NCBI GenBank assembly: GCA_015178975.1
Contig: WHVD01000048.1
Location: forward strand, 310,001-374,000
From: Hysterangium stoloniferum
Taxonomy: Eukaryota; Basidiomycota; Agaricomycetes; Hysterangiales; Hysterangiaceae
Direction: 5' to 3'
DNA: 64,000 bases
The notes under the pieces were generated by a model that was not told the DNA's origin, did not search any database, and saw nothing but the letters and a program-made list of their open reading frames with translations. A program made the translations under genes and the position numbers. This document shows positions 35,052 to 47,187 of this stretch, one piece after another; position 1 is the stretch's first letter, and each line of letters starts with the position of its first letter.

Positions 35052-35720
35052 GTACCCCCCTGTTAGGCTGAAATCCTATAGAGGTGATTATGTACTGAGT
35101 GTTGAACCATTGGTTATTCCATTATGTGTTGTGAAAACCATATATCTGGAAGTGGAGAGTTTTGGGAGCTGGTCTGAGTATAAAAACTTCAAAATATTCA
35201 AATTAAAATTTTCTTTCTTTAACCACAAATTGTGTGTTCAATTATGGTCCTTAATTACCACCATGCTGGAAAACTTGGAAATCAAAATTGCCAAAAATAT
35301 TGAAAGTGAAGAACTTCAATGCAAATGACAGAGGATGGAGGAGGTAAGGTGACAACAAGAGGAGGAGGAAAGGGAGTTGATGTGGGAGTTGAGAGAGGCA
35401 GAAGAGGTGGAGAAATGTGAGCTGGAGCAGGTTAAAGCAGAAAAAGAGATAGAGGAGTGGAAGGAATGGATATAGAAGATGATGGAAGATCAGAGGTTGC
35501 AGGATGAGGCAGAGAAGAAATGGCAGGATGCTGAGGTGGAAGAGCAGCAGCTAAAGGAAAAATGGGAAGGAAAGGTGAGTGAACCAGTAAGATTCCATTT
35601 GTTTCCAATAATGGCACAACAACAGCAGAAAGCTGTTGAAGTGGATGGGGAGGGAGAGGTTGGGCCTTTCAGTCCAAAAGTAAGTGGTTTTGTAAGAGTT
35701 TTGGAAAATAACTAATATCC
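35052..35720 (+). pseudogene. Internal 3' part of truncated family A element with antisense coiled-coil ORF relic
   Basis: 35052-35240 aligns with the inverse of 52960-53145. On the plus strand (antisense to the element's pol) it reads LITTMLENLEIKIAKNIESE, comparable to the start of the antisense ORF in the complete element (LATIHHYLEDSDTEIAMLQK). It then runs through about 150 codons of Glu/Gln/Lys-rich coiled-coil-like sequence with two stops (35326, 35473), ending in SGFVRVLENN. The cysteine cluster of the complete element is not present here. Confidence 0.55.
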
Positions 35721-35919
35721 AAAATAGAAACAGAAGACAAGGGCTCCAGAACATATGGAGACTGCCCATGAAGTCCATTTCAATTGTACAACAGGTTCAC
35801 TTCTTAAGCAGTTTCAGTTCTTAAACAATTTCCAGTCTCAAACAATTTCCATTCTAAAGCAATTTCCATATTCTCTGACCATGAAGCCTCAGAAATACAA
35901 GAATTGTCAACACAGGGGT

Positions 35920-36538
35920 TGGGGGGCAAAGCCCCATTCCCATTATGGTCAAATAACCTGTCACATTTCGGACTCTGCTCCCACCTCATTCCCATTATGG
36001 TGTAATGACCTGTCATGTTTCAGACTCTGCCCCTGTTCCATTCCACTCCTAACACCTAATTTGGTATTTACTTATCTCGTTTCATGATTACTAGTTTGGA
36101 TTTTATTGTTACTGGATTTGGTATACATAACATACATTCCACAGTCTATATAGTCTGGTAGATGTTGTACATACAATCCAGTTAGAAAATCAGCTTAGAT
36201 TTCCCCCAGTAATCTCAGTACATTTTCCACTCTATTCCTCTCTTTGAAACACACTACTATTTACCTTGTCAGAGCCCACAGGCTCCGACCTATCTATCAC
36301 TCGACCTCCAACCCATCACCACCCGACCCCTCAACCTCTGTGGGATTCCCACAGTCGACCCTCCAACCTCTCAACCCATCAAATACTCCCAGACTCCCCA
36401 GGATTTCCATCCGCCTGTCTGAAATTGGACAACACGATCTTGCGAGGGTGCAACCTATAAGCTGAAGCCAAGTCCTACTGGCTTTCCTGTGGGTTTCTCC
36501 AGAAACTCTCCAATAAGCTCCATGTGCACTCCTTAACA
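35920..36538 (+). mobile_element. LTR family B, 5'-truncated copy
   Basis: Begins abruptly at AAAGCCCCATTCCCATTATG (an internal LTR-B position) and runs to the 3' end CACTCCTTAACA; box at about 36445-36472. A small tandem block (AACAATTTCCA..., 35815-35875) precedes it, and the 19-bp minisatellite starts right at its 3' end. Confidence 0.8.
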
Positions 36539-36539
36539 C

Positions 36540-37435
36540 TCCTTTTCAAATGGTTGCTCCTTTTGTAACCATTGTTTCCTTTTGTGGCCCTTGTTTCCTT
36601 TTGTGACTGTTGTTTCCGTTTGTAAATATTGTTTCCTTTTGTGGCCCTTGTTTCCTTTTGTGACTGTTGTTTCCTTTTGTAAATATTGTTTCCTTTTGTG
36701 ACTGCTGTTTCCTTTTGTCCCCATTGTTTCCTTTTGTCCCCATTGTTTCCTTTTGTCCCCATTGTTTCCTTTTGTCCCCATTGTTTCCTTTTGTCCCCAT
36801 TGTTTCCTTTTGTCCCCATTGTTTCCTTTTGTCCCCATTGTTTCCTTTTGTCCCCATTGTTTCCTTTTGTCCTCATTGTTTCCTTTTGTCCCCATTGTTT
36901 CCTTTTGTCCACATTGTTTCCTTTTGTCAACATTGTTTCCTTTTGTCAACATTGTTTCCTTTTGTCAACATTGTTTCCTTTTGTCAACATTGTTTCCTTT
37001 TGTCAACATTGTTTCCTTTTGTCAACATTGTTTCCTTTTGTCAACATTGTTTCCTTTTGTCAACATTGTTTCCTTTTGTCAACATTGTTTCCTTTTGTCA
37101 ACATTGTTTCCTTTTGTCAACATTGTTTCCTTTTGTCAACATTGTTTCCTTTTGTCAACATTGTTTCCTTTTGTCAACATTGTTTCCTTTTGTCAACATT
37201 GTTTCCTTTTGTCAACATTGTTTCCTTTTGTCAACATTGTTTCCTTTTGTCAACATTGTTTCCTTTTGTCAACATTGTTTCCTTTTGTCAACATTGTTTC
37301 CTTTTGTCAACATTGTTTCCTTTTGTCAACATTGTTTCCTTTTGTCAACATTGTTTCCTTTTGTCAACATTGTTTCCTTTTGTCAACATTGTTTCCTTTT
37401 GTCAACATTGTTTCCTTTTGTGACAGCTGTTTCCT
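36540..37435. repeat. 19-bp minisatellite TGTTTCCTTTTGTNNNCAT, array 1
   Basis: About 46 units in three zones by the variable bases: mixed (GACTG, GGCCC, AAATA) at 36545-36715, CCC at 36716-36915, and AAC at 36920-37420, the last almost perfectly homogeneous. Because 19 is not a multiple of 3, all three frames stay open for 245-269 codons on plus and about 100-150 on minus. These ORFs are artefacts. Confidence 0.97.
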
Positions 37436-37725
37436 TTCTTCAAACACTTTCTGTTCTTTGAACACTTTCCTTTCTAAAATAACAAGGAGTCCCAGACATA
37501 CTCAAAAGTTGTGGATACAGGAGGGTTTAGTGCTTCACCTCCCAACAATCCAGAGCCTGTAGTAAGCAGTGGGAAAGCAACCACCCTGCAGTATAGCAAG
37601 GGTTCCCAGGCTTGTCATCATCATATCAAAGAAAGTAAAAGTTGTACAGTGGATGGGGGGGCACCAATAGGTGCCAAGATGAGGGCACACAGTGCCCAAA
37701 TTTACCCCAATATGGCCCAGAAATC

Positions 37726-38480
37726 TGTTAAGGGATGTGCAGGCTCACAGAGGTTTCCAGAGAAACCTGTGGATATTCCAGTAGGACTTGGCTTCAGCGT
37801 ATAGGCTGCACCCTCACAAGATCATGGCGTCCAATTTCAAACAGGCAGATGGAAAACCCAGGGAGTCCAGGAGCAGTCAATAGGTTGATAGGTCAAACAG
37901 TCAATAGGTTGGGAGACCAGTTGAAAAGCCTGCAGGCTCTGACAAGGTCAATAGCATTGTGTTTTGAAGATGAGAGATGGGAATGGAGTGGGATACATAC
38001 ATATATGCTATGTTACTGGGGGAGAACCTAGTCGATTTCCTGACCAGATTGTATGTACAACATTAGCTAGACTATATATGTAGACTGTGGAATGTATGCA
38101 ATACCAAATCCAGTAAAAATGAAGATCAAAACAAGTAATCATGAAACAAGACAAGTAAACACCAAACTAGGTGTTAGGGATGGAATAGAACAGGACTGGG
38201 GTCCAACACATGACAGGTCATTTGTCCATAACAGGAATGGGGCTCAGTTAGAGAGCTGACAGGTTGTCTGGGCAGAGTCTGGTGACTGGTGCATGAGACA
38301 GAATTGGATATAGACAGGTGTGACATGCACGGGTCCCAGCAGGCACTCTGGTTGTGACTGTACTTGGGTACTATATAGAGGGTCAGGTGTATATACAGTG
38401 GGGTCCAGATGCTGGCAGGTATAGAGAGTTGGGTGCATGTAGGATGAGTCCAGAGCCCAGCAGGTTTTCCAGTGCTAACA
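37726..38480 (-). mobile_element. Solo LTR, family B, inverse orientation
   Basis: Left end TGTTAAGGGATGTGC, right end CCAGTGCTAACA. A likely target duplication GAAAT (37720-37724 and 38481-38485) is offset by one base on the left, so one terminal base was gained. Box at about 37785-37812. 755 bp. Confidence 0.85.
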
Positions 38481-38554
38481 GAAATTTCAATAAGGGCTGA
38501 GAATCCCAATGAGGAGGCATTAATGCCTGAATTCTGTTATTAGTCAGTACAGGT

Positions 38555-38870
38555 GCATTTCTGCACTTGCAGGAGTATTTCATCATGCTGCAGGAGCTTT
38601 TCTGATGATGTGGGAGCATTTATGGTGCCACAGGAGTATTCTTGGTGCCATGAGAGTATTTTGTGACAAATGTGGAAGTATTTTGTGATGCATGGGTGTA
38701 CTTTTGTGATGCACAGAAGTATTTTGTGACAGGCAGAGGTATTTTTCCACATGTGGGAGTATTTTGTCATGTGTGTGGAGGTATATTTTGATGCTGTGGG
38801 AGTATTGTTACCTGCATGGGAGTATTTTCAGCAACATGTGGGAGTATTTTTGGACTGTGGTAACATGTGC
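38555..38870. repeat. Degenerate tandem repeat, ~26-bp unit with GGGAGTATTTT core
   Basis: Around a dozen blocks GGGAGTATTTT or variants spaced about 25-30 bp apart, strongly diverged. Small frames on both strands follow the repeat and are not supported as genes. Confidence 0.7.
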
Positions 38871-39009
38871 CACACTTGTCAGAATCATATTCCCACACCT
38901 CTGCCAGAAGAATTTCCCAAAGACACATTTCCCACACCCTTCAATGGAGGTATTTCAATGCCAGTTCTCCAGAAGGATCACATCTCCCTGAGAGAAGTTT
39001 ATAAGGATT

Positions 39010-39185
39010 TCCACAAAAATCTCAATAAAATCAGAATAATTCAAATAAAATACAATAAATGAAAATAAAATGTTTAAAAATAAAATAAAATAAAATAAAT
39101 TGAAATACAACATGATAAATCAAGAAAAAATAACAATAAATGAAAATAAAATAAAATAAATCCAAATAAAATAAAATAAATCCAA
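39010..39185. repeat. A/T simple repeat (AAATAAAAT-type)
   Basis: Runs of AAATAAAATAAA with interruptions. Confidence 0.9.
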
Positions 39186-40345
39186 ACACAAGGAGGATAG
39201 TCACAATTTATTGAATATACAAAATTTTATGGAAAAGTCCTCATATTTTTAAGTGAGACTATCGTTTTCCTCTGGCTATGACTATATATTAGGGATTTAT
39301 ATTTCATTACCCCAAAATTTCATCTTTAAGACTTGTATGCTCTTTTAAAATATCCACAAATGTCATGGATATACAAGATTATCTGGGTTATGACTTAATC
39401 TTTGGGATAAAATATATTCTCTAGTATCTCTGTGACTTTTAAAATATGCACAGATGTCATAGTTAAACAAAATTATTTGGGTTATGACTTAATCTTTGGG
39501 ATAAGATGCATTCTCTTGTATACATGTGAACTTTCAAATGTAGTTCATATAATTCAAATTTACTTGGTTTAGAAAGTTAACCAGAACTACAGTGGGGGAC
39601 AAAACTGTTCCAATGATTTTTTATAGGTCAAAGAATGTTGAATAACTCAATGAGTACTTGACCAATTGACCTGAAATTTTTAATTTAGGTAGTCATATAT
39701 GTTGGCTATATACCCTAATAATTCTATGACATAAAGCATTATTTGTCATCAAACTATAAATCAAATACTAATGCAATTCCATTGGAACAGTTTTGTCCCT
39801 GGTATATAATCCAATACAAATCATATAATCTAGTACTTGGTGTAACCTCCCTTGGCATCCAAAACAGCTGCAATCCTTCTAGGTATACTCTCTATCAAAT
39901 TCTGACATGATCAAGTTGAGCAGGAGTGAGAGCTCTCATGATGTAAACTGATGGGTTGTTAGGATGCTATCACTTGGAGAAGTGAACAGTTGTATATATA
40001 CACAATTTGAACAGGTCACATGATTTTATTTGCATTTATTTGTGGATAATCAATAAGGTTATGTGCTAATCATGTGACAGGGACAAAACTGTTCCAATGA
40101 GATTGCATTAGTATTTGATTTATAGTTTGATGACAAATAATGCTTATGTCATAGAATTCTTAGGGTATATAGCCAGCATATATGCCTACCTAAATTAAAA
40201 ATTTCAGGTCAATTGGTCAAGTACTCATTGAGTTATTCAACATTATTTGACATATAAAAAATCATTGGAACAGTTTTGTCCCCCACTGTATCTGGCCAAC
40301 CAATCCAGGTTGTGGAATTCCCAAAAGGATAATCTATATAGGTTT
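39185..40345. repeat. AT-rich interspersed repeat H, copy 2, split by a MITE
   Basis: 39185-39589 and 40289-40335 together match 25865-26165. It contains an internal near-duplicate (about 39300-39400 against 39400-39500: TTATGACTTAATCTTTGGGA repeated). Confidence 0.75.
39590..40288. mobile_element. Tc1-derived MITE with ~215-bp inverted repeats
   Basis: Ends CAGTGGGGGACAAAACTGTT and the inverse, flanked by TA (39588-39589, 40289-40290); the empty site is preserved at about 26098. Each TIR is closed on its inner side by an inverted copy of the terminal motif (about 39783-39808 and 40073-40100). The central 260 bp keep a sliver of Tc1 transposase on minus (IESIPRRIAAVLDAKGG, about 39850-39905), showing that it is an internal deletion derivative needing an enzyme from elsewhere. 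Confidence 0.93.
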
Positions 40346-40354
40346 AAACCCTAA

Positions 40355-41278
40355 CCTTTGTTCCCTTTTGTAACTGTTGTTTCCTTTTGTGACCTTTGTT
40401 TCCTTTTGTAATCATTGTTTTCTTTTGTGACTTTTGTTTCCTTTTATAACTATTGTTTTCTTTTGTGAATATTGTTCCCTTTTGTAACTGTTGTTTCCTT
40501 TTGTGACCTTTGTTTCCTTTTGTGACCTTTGTTTCCTTTTGTGACCTTTGTTTCCTTTTGTAATCATTGTTTTCTTTTGTGACCTTTGTTTCCTTTTGTA
40601 ACCATTGTTTCCTTTTGTGACCTATGTTTCCTTTTGTGACCTTTGTTTCCTTTTGTAACCATTGTTCCATTTTGGGACTGTTGTTACCTTTTGTGACCTT
40701 TGTTCCCTTTTGTGACCGTTATTCCCTTTTGTAACTGTTGTTCCCTTTGTCACTGTTCTTTTCCTTTGTAACTGTTGTTTCCCTTTGTCACCATTGTTTC
40801 CCTTTGTCACCATTGTTTCCCTTTGTCACCATTGTTTCCCTTTGTCACCATTGTTTCCCTTTGTCACCATTGTTTCCCTTTGTCACCATTGTTTCCCTTT
40901 GTCACCATTGTTTCCCTTTGTCACCATTGTTTCCCTTTGTCACCATTGTTTCCCTTTGTCACCATTGTTTCCCTTTGTCACCATTGTTTCCCTTTGTCAC
41001 CATTGTTTCCCTTTGTCACCATTGTTTCCCTTTGTCACCATTGTTTCCCTTTGTCACCATTGTTTCCCTTTGTCACCATTGTTTCCCTTTGTCACCATTG
41101 TTTCCCTTTGTCACCATTGTTTCCCTTTGTCACCATTGTTTCCCTTTGTCACCATTGTTTCCCTTTGTCACCATTGTTTCCCTTTGTCACCATTGTTTCC
41201 CTTTGTCACCATTGTTTCCCTTTGTCACCATTGTTTCCCTTTGTCACCATTGTTTCCCTTTGTCACCATTGTTTCCTT
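40355..41278. repeat. 19-bp minisatellite, array 2
   Basis: Same unit family as 36540-37435. The first ~400 bp are heterogeneous (TGTTTCCTTTTGTGACCTT and relatives). The remaining ~490 bp are almost perfect copies of TGTTTCCCTTTGTCACCAT. About 48 units in all. The three long plus frames (168-188 codons) are artefacts. Confidence 0.97.
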
Positions 41279-41289
41279 TGAGTTGTAGT

Positions 41290-44200
41290 ATGGAAGAAAA
41301 CTGATCCCCACTCTCCCCCTACTTCTTTTTGACCCATCACTACTTTTGCTTCCTTAATCAGACCATTGACTCTCTGTTATACCTTTGTATAAAGTTCCTA
41401 CCATGTATGCTACAGTTCTTTAGTTTGAAACTCAACCTAGATTACCCCCCTCTCATTTAAAGTCCTCTTACATTCCCTTGATATGATTCTTGGCATAGAC
41501 AGTGGAACAGTAACAGGTATCACAGCAGCCATTGAGATGCTCTTCATCAAGGGCATCCCTCATTTCATCCTCATCCTACCCAACACCCCCCACTTCTGCT
41601 TCTTTTCCATTGTCATGGCTTTCTGCATGACATATCTTCTTTCTCAATATTGTCTCCATTCCCCTGGTATGTGGTGAGGGCTAGGATCAATTCTGATGTG
41701 GATGGTAAGAAAGGAGGTGCCAGTATCTGTGGTGGAGATACACCAGTATCAGTATTGACAATGGGGACATCAATGTCTACTAGTATGAGTGGTGCAGTTT
41801 GGGGTTACACTGTAACATAGGCATGATTGGTACATGTATAGAAAACCTGCCTGAACAGGAATGGGTTTGGAGAGACAGGAAATGGCTGCTGTCAGCTCTT
41901 CCAAAAGCCAATGAAAATCATCACAGACCCAATATGCAAACCATGGTGAACCCCAATATCCCCCACATTCTCAGATCAATACCCATGTACATTCACTCCA
42001 CCTGGGTATGTCCAAAAATATGATTGCTGATAGCAGTCACAGACTCATTCGTATCACCCTTACCTGCAAAACTTATCAGCAGCAGTAAGCACTCATCCAG
42101 GCCTGTGGCAGTGGGAACAGTATCGAGTTGCAGTGGAATGTGCCATGGCAGTCCAGGTTTGAATTTCTGGACACAAGTAAGACATTGAACCCATTTGCAC
42201 TGCTGTGGAGCAGAGATTCCCCATTCAGGGGATTGCCCTGGGAGTTGGGCAAACACTAACAGAGAGCAATTCCTTGAAATAGAGAGAGGCACTGACAACA
42301 CAGACAAATGTAAATTTAGCAAAGGCATTTTGGTAGTGGGTTTTGGAGTAGTTACAATTGGAGAAGAGGCATTTAAGGTGAGAGTGGGCTGCAGGTAAAT
42401 GAGGGGGGGGGGGGGTTGAGAAGGCAAATATATACTAATCAGAATAAATACAGACTATGGATAGGCTGGTACTTACACAGGCTGGCATGGGAATTCTCTG
42501 TCCCAAATGAGTATACCATCATATGTGTCTGATTCTATGATGAAGAGTTAACAATGGGTCTCCTCGACTGCATAATGAGCTGCCATGAACAAGTCAAATG
42601 TTGCATGAGCTTTTACTACATCCAACTTGACAGTGGGTTCCCATGGAGCTTCTGGTCCATCGACCCCAGTACAACCATTCCTAACAACAAAAGACCATCT
42701 GTGACTGAAGCTGCCCCTAGAGCACCCACAGGTCAATTCTTGGGAAGTACTTTGATGAAACTCAATAAATAGGTTGTACTGCATAATATGTGCCCAGGAA
42801 TTTCTGTGGTTAATGCAGATAAAACAGGGCCAGAGGATGATGCAACAATCAAATGGCTTTGTTTAGGTGCAGAGTCAAGAGGCAGGGGTGGTATCATCAT
42901 AGAAGTTGGAGGATAACATGGCAATGCCTCATCCAGGGCATATCACAATACAAGGGTGACATTTCATCAGATGGAATGATGGGGCTCACTCGAGGAGAAT
43001 CTTCTTCCTTTCAATCTGGAGGAGGTAGGATAAGAGCAAACATCAATCTGTCACTTAGACATGAGGGTGGGATAAATGAAAACAGATATTCTGAATGTAC
43101 ATAACAGTATGAAACAAATATGGTGAAGAAACACTCTCAAATCTCCTGGAATTCATACAGTTGCTGTAGATATATATAAGAAGCTTGATATGGTATGTAT
43201 CAACACAGCTAAAGGCCACTCACAAATCCAAGACATCATTTAAAACTACAAGTGCAGCCAATGTCAAGGAATGGCAATGTGAAGCAGAATGCAGCTATTT
43301 ACCCCCCAACATCATACTCAAACTCCTCTTCAATGCCACAAATGTTGGTTGGTTTCCCCATAGTGTTGAAGAATAAGTGAAAGGAATGAATGGTCAACTG
43401 AATTGAGACCCACCTTTTTTCTTGATCCACTGATTCCTTCAGAGTACTGCAGCAAAATGAATAGAATGAATCAAAGATGAGCAAAGATACTTTAGATTTC
43501 CTACCCTCGTCCTGCCCACTGCTCCTGAAATGCCTTTGTCACATGAACACATTAACCACCTTAAACCAACCATCCATGCTGAGAGGCCTAAGAACATACA
43601 ACACAACATCAGACTACTGCTCAACTGGCCTGAATGAGAATGAGTGGTGGTAGAAAAAAGGGGTGAGCATGGTGCATTTACTTTGTGCTGCTGAGTGAGG
43701 ACATGGGTTCCTATTGCATGTTGAAGTCAGGATCATGAGGCTGCCTGCATACCAGACAGTACCAATACTATTGCTGGTGAGATATGAAGGTAGCTTTGAA
43801 TTACAAGTGTACTCACTGAGGATGACTCTCTGCATATGCAAGAGAAGATCACTTGCAAGTTGTTATAGTACCCTCCTATTAAGAGGGGAATATGGTGATA
43901 TGGGGTAGAAGACACTATGTCACACCACAATTTGCAAGTTGATGCCGAGTTGATGTACTATGTAATGTGTCACAACTTACCATCAATTTGTCAGGCAGTG
44001 TGATCCTGGGCAGGTCAGTGCAGAGCCTGGCCATCCTGATGGCTTGGCTGCACCAGGCAGGACCAGTCTGCTGGGCACCTGTTCAGACCCTGGGCAGCCA
44101 GGATCAGGCAAACCAGCACCTAGTCGGGCCGACAGGCCTGATTAGGATTTTCAGATTTTTCCGACAAAGTATAGAGGTTCAGCCTTCTAACAGCCTCTTG

Positions 44201-44330
44201 TCTCTCAAATAGAGGGTTACCATAGGCTGTTTGATGAAAGGTAAACAGTTTGCAAGTTCAAGTTTGAATATATGTACTGTTAATGTCTAAGTCTAAAGGC
44301 TAAAGGGGATGGTATGTTGGGGGTCCATAG
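41290..44330. other. Decayed repeat DNA, no gene assigned
   Basis: Short frames only. The longest (41993-42427 minus, 144 codons) is Pro/Leu/Ser-rich without a recognised domain and is overlapped by a plus frame. A run of 13 G lies at about 42404-42416. The end of the stretch (43990-44150) is GC-rich with short inverted repeats around CCTGGCCATCCTGATGG. Confidence 0.4.
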
Positions 44331-44334
44331 AATG

Positions 44335-44590
44335 AATGTGTACTTAACTGGGAGGTCAGCTTCAATGTATGTGTTGTGTCCTCACACAAACTGTTAGAGT
44401 GCTCCAGTATTTTGAAACAAGCAAATAGTATTAAGTCAACACTTAGCTAGATCAACCAGGGGGCTGGAATGCTAAGGGTCAATGAGGTACATATGAGCCT
44501 TGGTTGGCCAAAGGACTCCTTATTGAGGATTAAGTAGAGAGTAGGGAACCTAAGCTGATATTCAAACTGAGGAAAAGTAGAATACAAGAC
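44335..44590. repeat. Family G, fragment
   Basis: Matches 2140-2400 (TGTTAGAGTGCTCCAGTATT, CAACACTTAGCTAGATCAAC). The conserved box is degenerate here (about 44348-44375). Confidence 0.6.
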
Positions 44591-44592
44591 AG

Positions 44593-45215
44593 TGTTAAGT
44601 TCCAAAACAAAGATCTGGAAGTCCCACAGAGATTCCAGTAATTGTTCCAAACACAAGGAAGATGTAGATTCTGGAGTTCCTGTGGGAGTTCCAAGAATCA
44701 AGCATGCAGACAGACAAAAGGACTAGAGACTGGATCAGGATGTATTCAGGGTGTGAGATTTGAACTGGATTGTAAGTACACAAGTATGGGAAACTATATA
44801 GACTTTGAAATATATGCAATACCAAATATGGTAATAATGAGGTGCAAAACAGGTAATCATGAAATGAGACAGGTAGACACCAAACTAGGTGTTAGGGATG
44901 GAATGGAACAGGAGCAGGGTGCAAAACATGACAGGTCATTTGACCATAACAGGAATGGGGTTTTATGTTCTGTTAGAGGGGTTCCGGGAGTCCAGTCGGA
45001 GCCCAGTGATGGGTACAGAGAGTCAGATATAAACAGGTTGATGTATGGGTCTGGCAGAGTCTGAGGACTGGTACATGATACAGTGTCAGATATAGACAGG
45101 TTGACATGCTCTGTTAGAGGGGTTCCAGGAGTCCGGTGATGAGCACCGAGAGTTGGGTATAAACAGGTTGACATGTGGGTCTGGTGGAGTCTGATGGATT
45201 CCAGGTCATAATAGA
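44593..45215 (-). mobile_element. Mosaic LTR 'E', copy 2
   Basis: Starts TGTTAAGTTCC. Most of it matches 8830-9349, including GTTCCAAGAATCAAGCATGC and the LTR-B-like half (CATGACAGGTCATTTGACCA). The block around CTCTGTTAGAGGGGTTCC is duplicated in tandem at 44968 and 45108. Confidence 0.6.
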
Positions 45216-45491
45216 AAGTGTCTAGTTGGGGGGCAGACTGACAGAATGGGATGTGAGTCAAAGGGTACTTGAGGGATGAGGGTTGGGTTCCACTGGATTC
45301 TGGATCTTGATACTGGTCCAGAAGGTGGTTCAGAACCTAATATAATATCTGGAGGATACTCCATGGGGTTCCCAGAAATGGGTCTTCACAGACAGGGTCT
45401 TTATACTAGAGTGAGATGGGTGATCAGGAGGCCAATCATGGAGGTAAGAAGAATGGATCAAAGGAAGCAAGAAAACAGAACAAGGGACTGG
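45216..45491. repeat. Repeat block also present at 46440-46600 and 46790-46900 (inverse)
   Basis: AGGGTACTTGAGGGATGAGGGTTGGGTTCCACTGGATTCTGGATCTTGATACTGGTCC-type sequence occurs here and, with changes, twice more within 2 kb. No gene seen. Confidence 0.6.
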
Positions 45492-46183
45492 TGTTAAATT
45501 GGATCTCTGGGCAGATTTTCCAGTGGATATTCTGGACACTTCCTAGAAATATGTCCATGGAGTTTCTGGGGATTAGTCTGGGGAGTATTGGAATATTACC
45601 AGAGTACAGATGGACTTGGCTTCAGCTTATGTGCTGCAGATACTCAGAGTTCCAGAGGGTTCTGGATATTCAGAGTCCAGAGGGTTCTGGATATCCAGAG
45701 TCCAGAGGGTTCTGGATATCCAGAGTCCAGAGGGTTCTGGATATCCAGTGTCCAGAGGGGGTTCTGGATATCCAGAGTCCAGAAGGGGTTCTGGATATCC
45801 AGAGTCCAGAGGGTTCCAGATATTAAGCATACAGAAAGAACAAAGGAGCAGATTAGATCAAGACTAGTTCAAGACACAAACTAATTCAAGATTAAAACTA
45901 AGGAGTAAGTACATGACTATGGAAGACTATATAGATGTTCCAATTATTGTACTACAAGTCTGGGAGTATAATAAGACCTATTTGGAACTGTTTCCAAACT
46001 AAGCATACAATAACAAGTCAGATAAATGAGGAAACAAGGATGGGGACAGATCAGGGAATAAGGGCAAGAATAATGAACAAATGAATGAACATCTGTCAAC
46101 CAGTCAGTCACCAAATGCAAAACAAAGGAAGCAAGTCAGAATATCCATGGATATCTGATACTATCCAGAAATGGATCCTAACA
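45492..46183 (-). mobile_element. LTR family C, inverse orientation
   Basis: Left end TGTTAAATTGGATCT, right end ATGGATCCTAACA, about 692 bp. It matches, inverted, 47188-47443 plus 54584-54952. Box at about 45612-45638. No target duplication was found, so it may be one LTR of a larger rearranged unit. It holds the 24-bp array. Confidence 0.8.
45640..45830. repeat. 24-bp tandem array built on a palindrome
   Basis: About 8 units of CAGAGTCCAGAGGGTTCTGGATATC-type sequence. Each carries the 14-bp palindrome TCTGGATATCCAGA, so the array is a run of potential small cruciforms. The corresponding stretch in the other LTR-C copy (54690-54750) has no such expansion. Confidence 0.9.
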
Positions 46184-47187
46184 CTATAATGACTAAGTAT
46201 GCACATTTCTGGGAAAGCCACAGGTTCCAGGCAGGTCAGAACATTGGCATAGAGAAGTGACAAGGGTTGACAGGGATGATAAAGTGATGGTTAGGTCATG
46301 GATTAAAGATGTATATAGAACAAATGTGGGGAGTCTCACTGGAGTCTGGGGTCAGGAAATGACCAAGGATACTCAGAGATGCTAGCTGGGAAAGGGTAGG
46401 GTCTGGTGTTCTAGGTCATAACAGGAGGTGTCTAGTCAAGGGCAGAATACCAGAACAGGAATTTGAGTTGAAGGGTACTTAAGGGATGAGGGTTGGGTTC
46501 TGGTGGATTCTAGATCTTGATACTAGTCCAGAAAATAGCTCAGAACCTGATATGATGTCTGGGAAATACTCTGTGGAGTCTCCAGGAATGGATCTTCACA
46601 ACTGGAAGGAACTAAATGCAAAGTAACAGAAAAAATACTAAAGGGTTTGAAGTAGCAAGTAGAGCATACACATTGAGGGGATAACAGGAGAGCATCAGAA
46701 TGGAAATGGAGCAGAATGACCAAAAGGTTAATGTACATATAGTAAATGAAGTAGCAGGATGCCATGTGTGGTGTGAAGGTCCTTTCCCAGAGACTCCATG
46801 GAGTATTTCCTGGACATCATATCAGGTTCCAAACCATCTTCTGGACTAGTATCAAGATCTGGAATCCACTGGAACCCAACCCTCATCCCTCAAGTACCCT
46901 TCACCTCAAATCCCATTCTGGTATTCTGCCCTCGACTAGACACCTCCTGTTATGACCCAGAACCTATTGGACTCCACCCTTTCCCAGCTAGCATCTCCAA
47001 GTGTCCTTGGTCATTGCCCAACCCAGATTCTGGCCAGACTCCTCACATTTGCTCTATATACATCTTTAATCCATGACCTGACCTTCACCTGATCATCCCT
47101 GTCAACACTTGTCACTTCTCTATCCAATGTTCCAACCTGCCCAGGACCCATGGCTTTCCTGGAAATACACACACTTAGTCATTATAG
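46184..47187. repeat. Long inverted repeat between two LTR-C copies
   Basis: About 46184-46590 and 46785-47187 are inverse copies (CTATAATGACTAAGTATG against CACTTAGTCATTATAG; GATTAAAGATGTATATAGAACAAATG against its inverse). A spacer of about 190 bp separates them. With the flanking inverted LTR-C copies the whole structure forms an imperfect palindrome, with arms of about 1.1 kb before the later insertions. Confidence 0.8.

Noticed and set aside
36540..37435. CRISPR-like array of regular short repeats
   Set aside because: Units are directly adjacent with no unique spacers, and the organism is a fungus.
36667..37562. Three overlapping plus ORFs of 245-269 codons with Phe/Cys/Leu-rich repeats that look like membrane proteins
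   Set aside because: All three frames of a 19-bp minisatellite stay open and give the same cyclic peptide, so the ORF length has no coding meaning.
40738..41304. Three overlapping ORFs of 167-188 codons
   Set aside because: Same 19-bp minisatellite effect in the second array.
41993..42427. 144-codon minus ORF
   Set aside because: Low-complexity Pro/Leu/Ser composition, overlapped by a plus frame, inside decayed repeats and next to a poly-G run; no family recognised.
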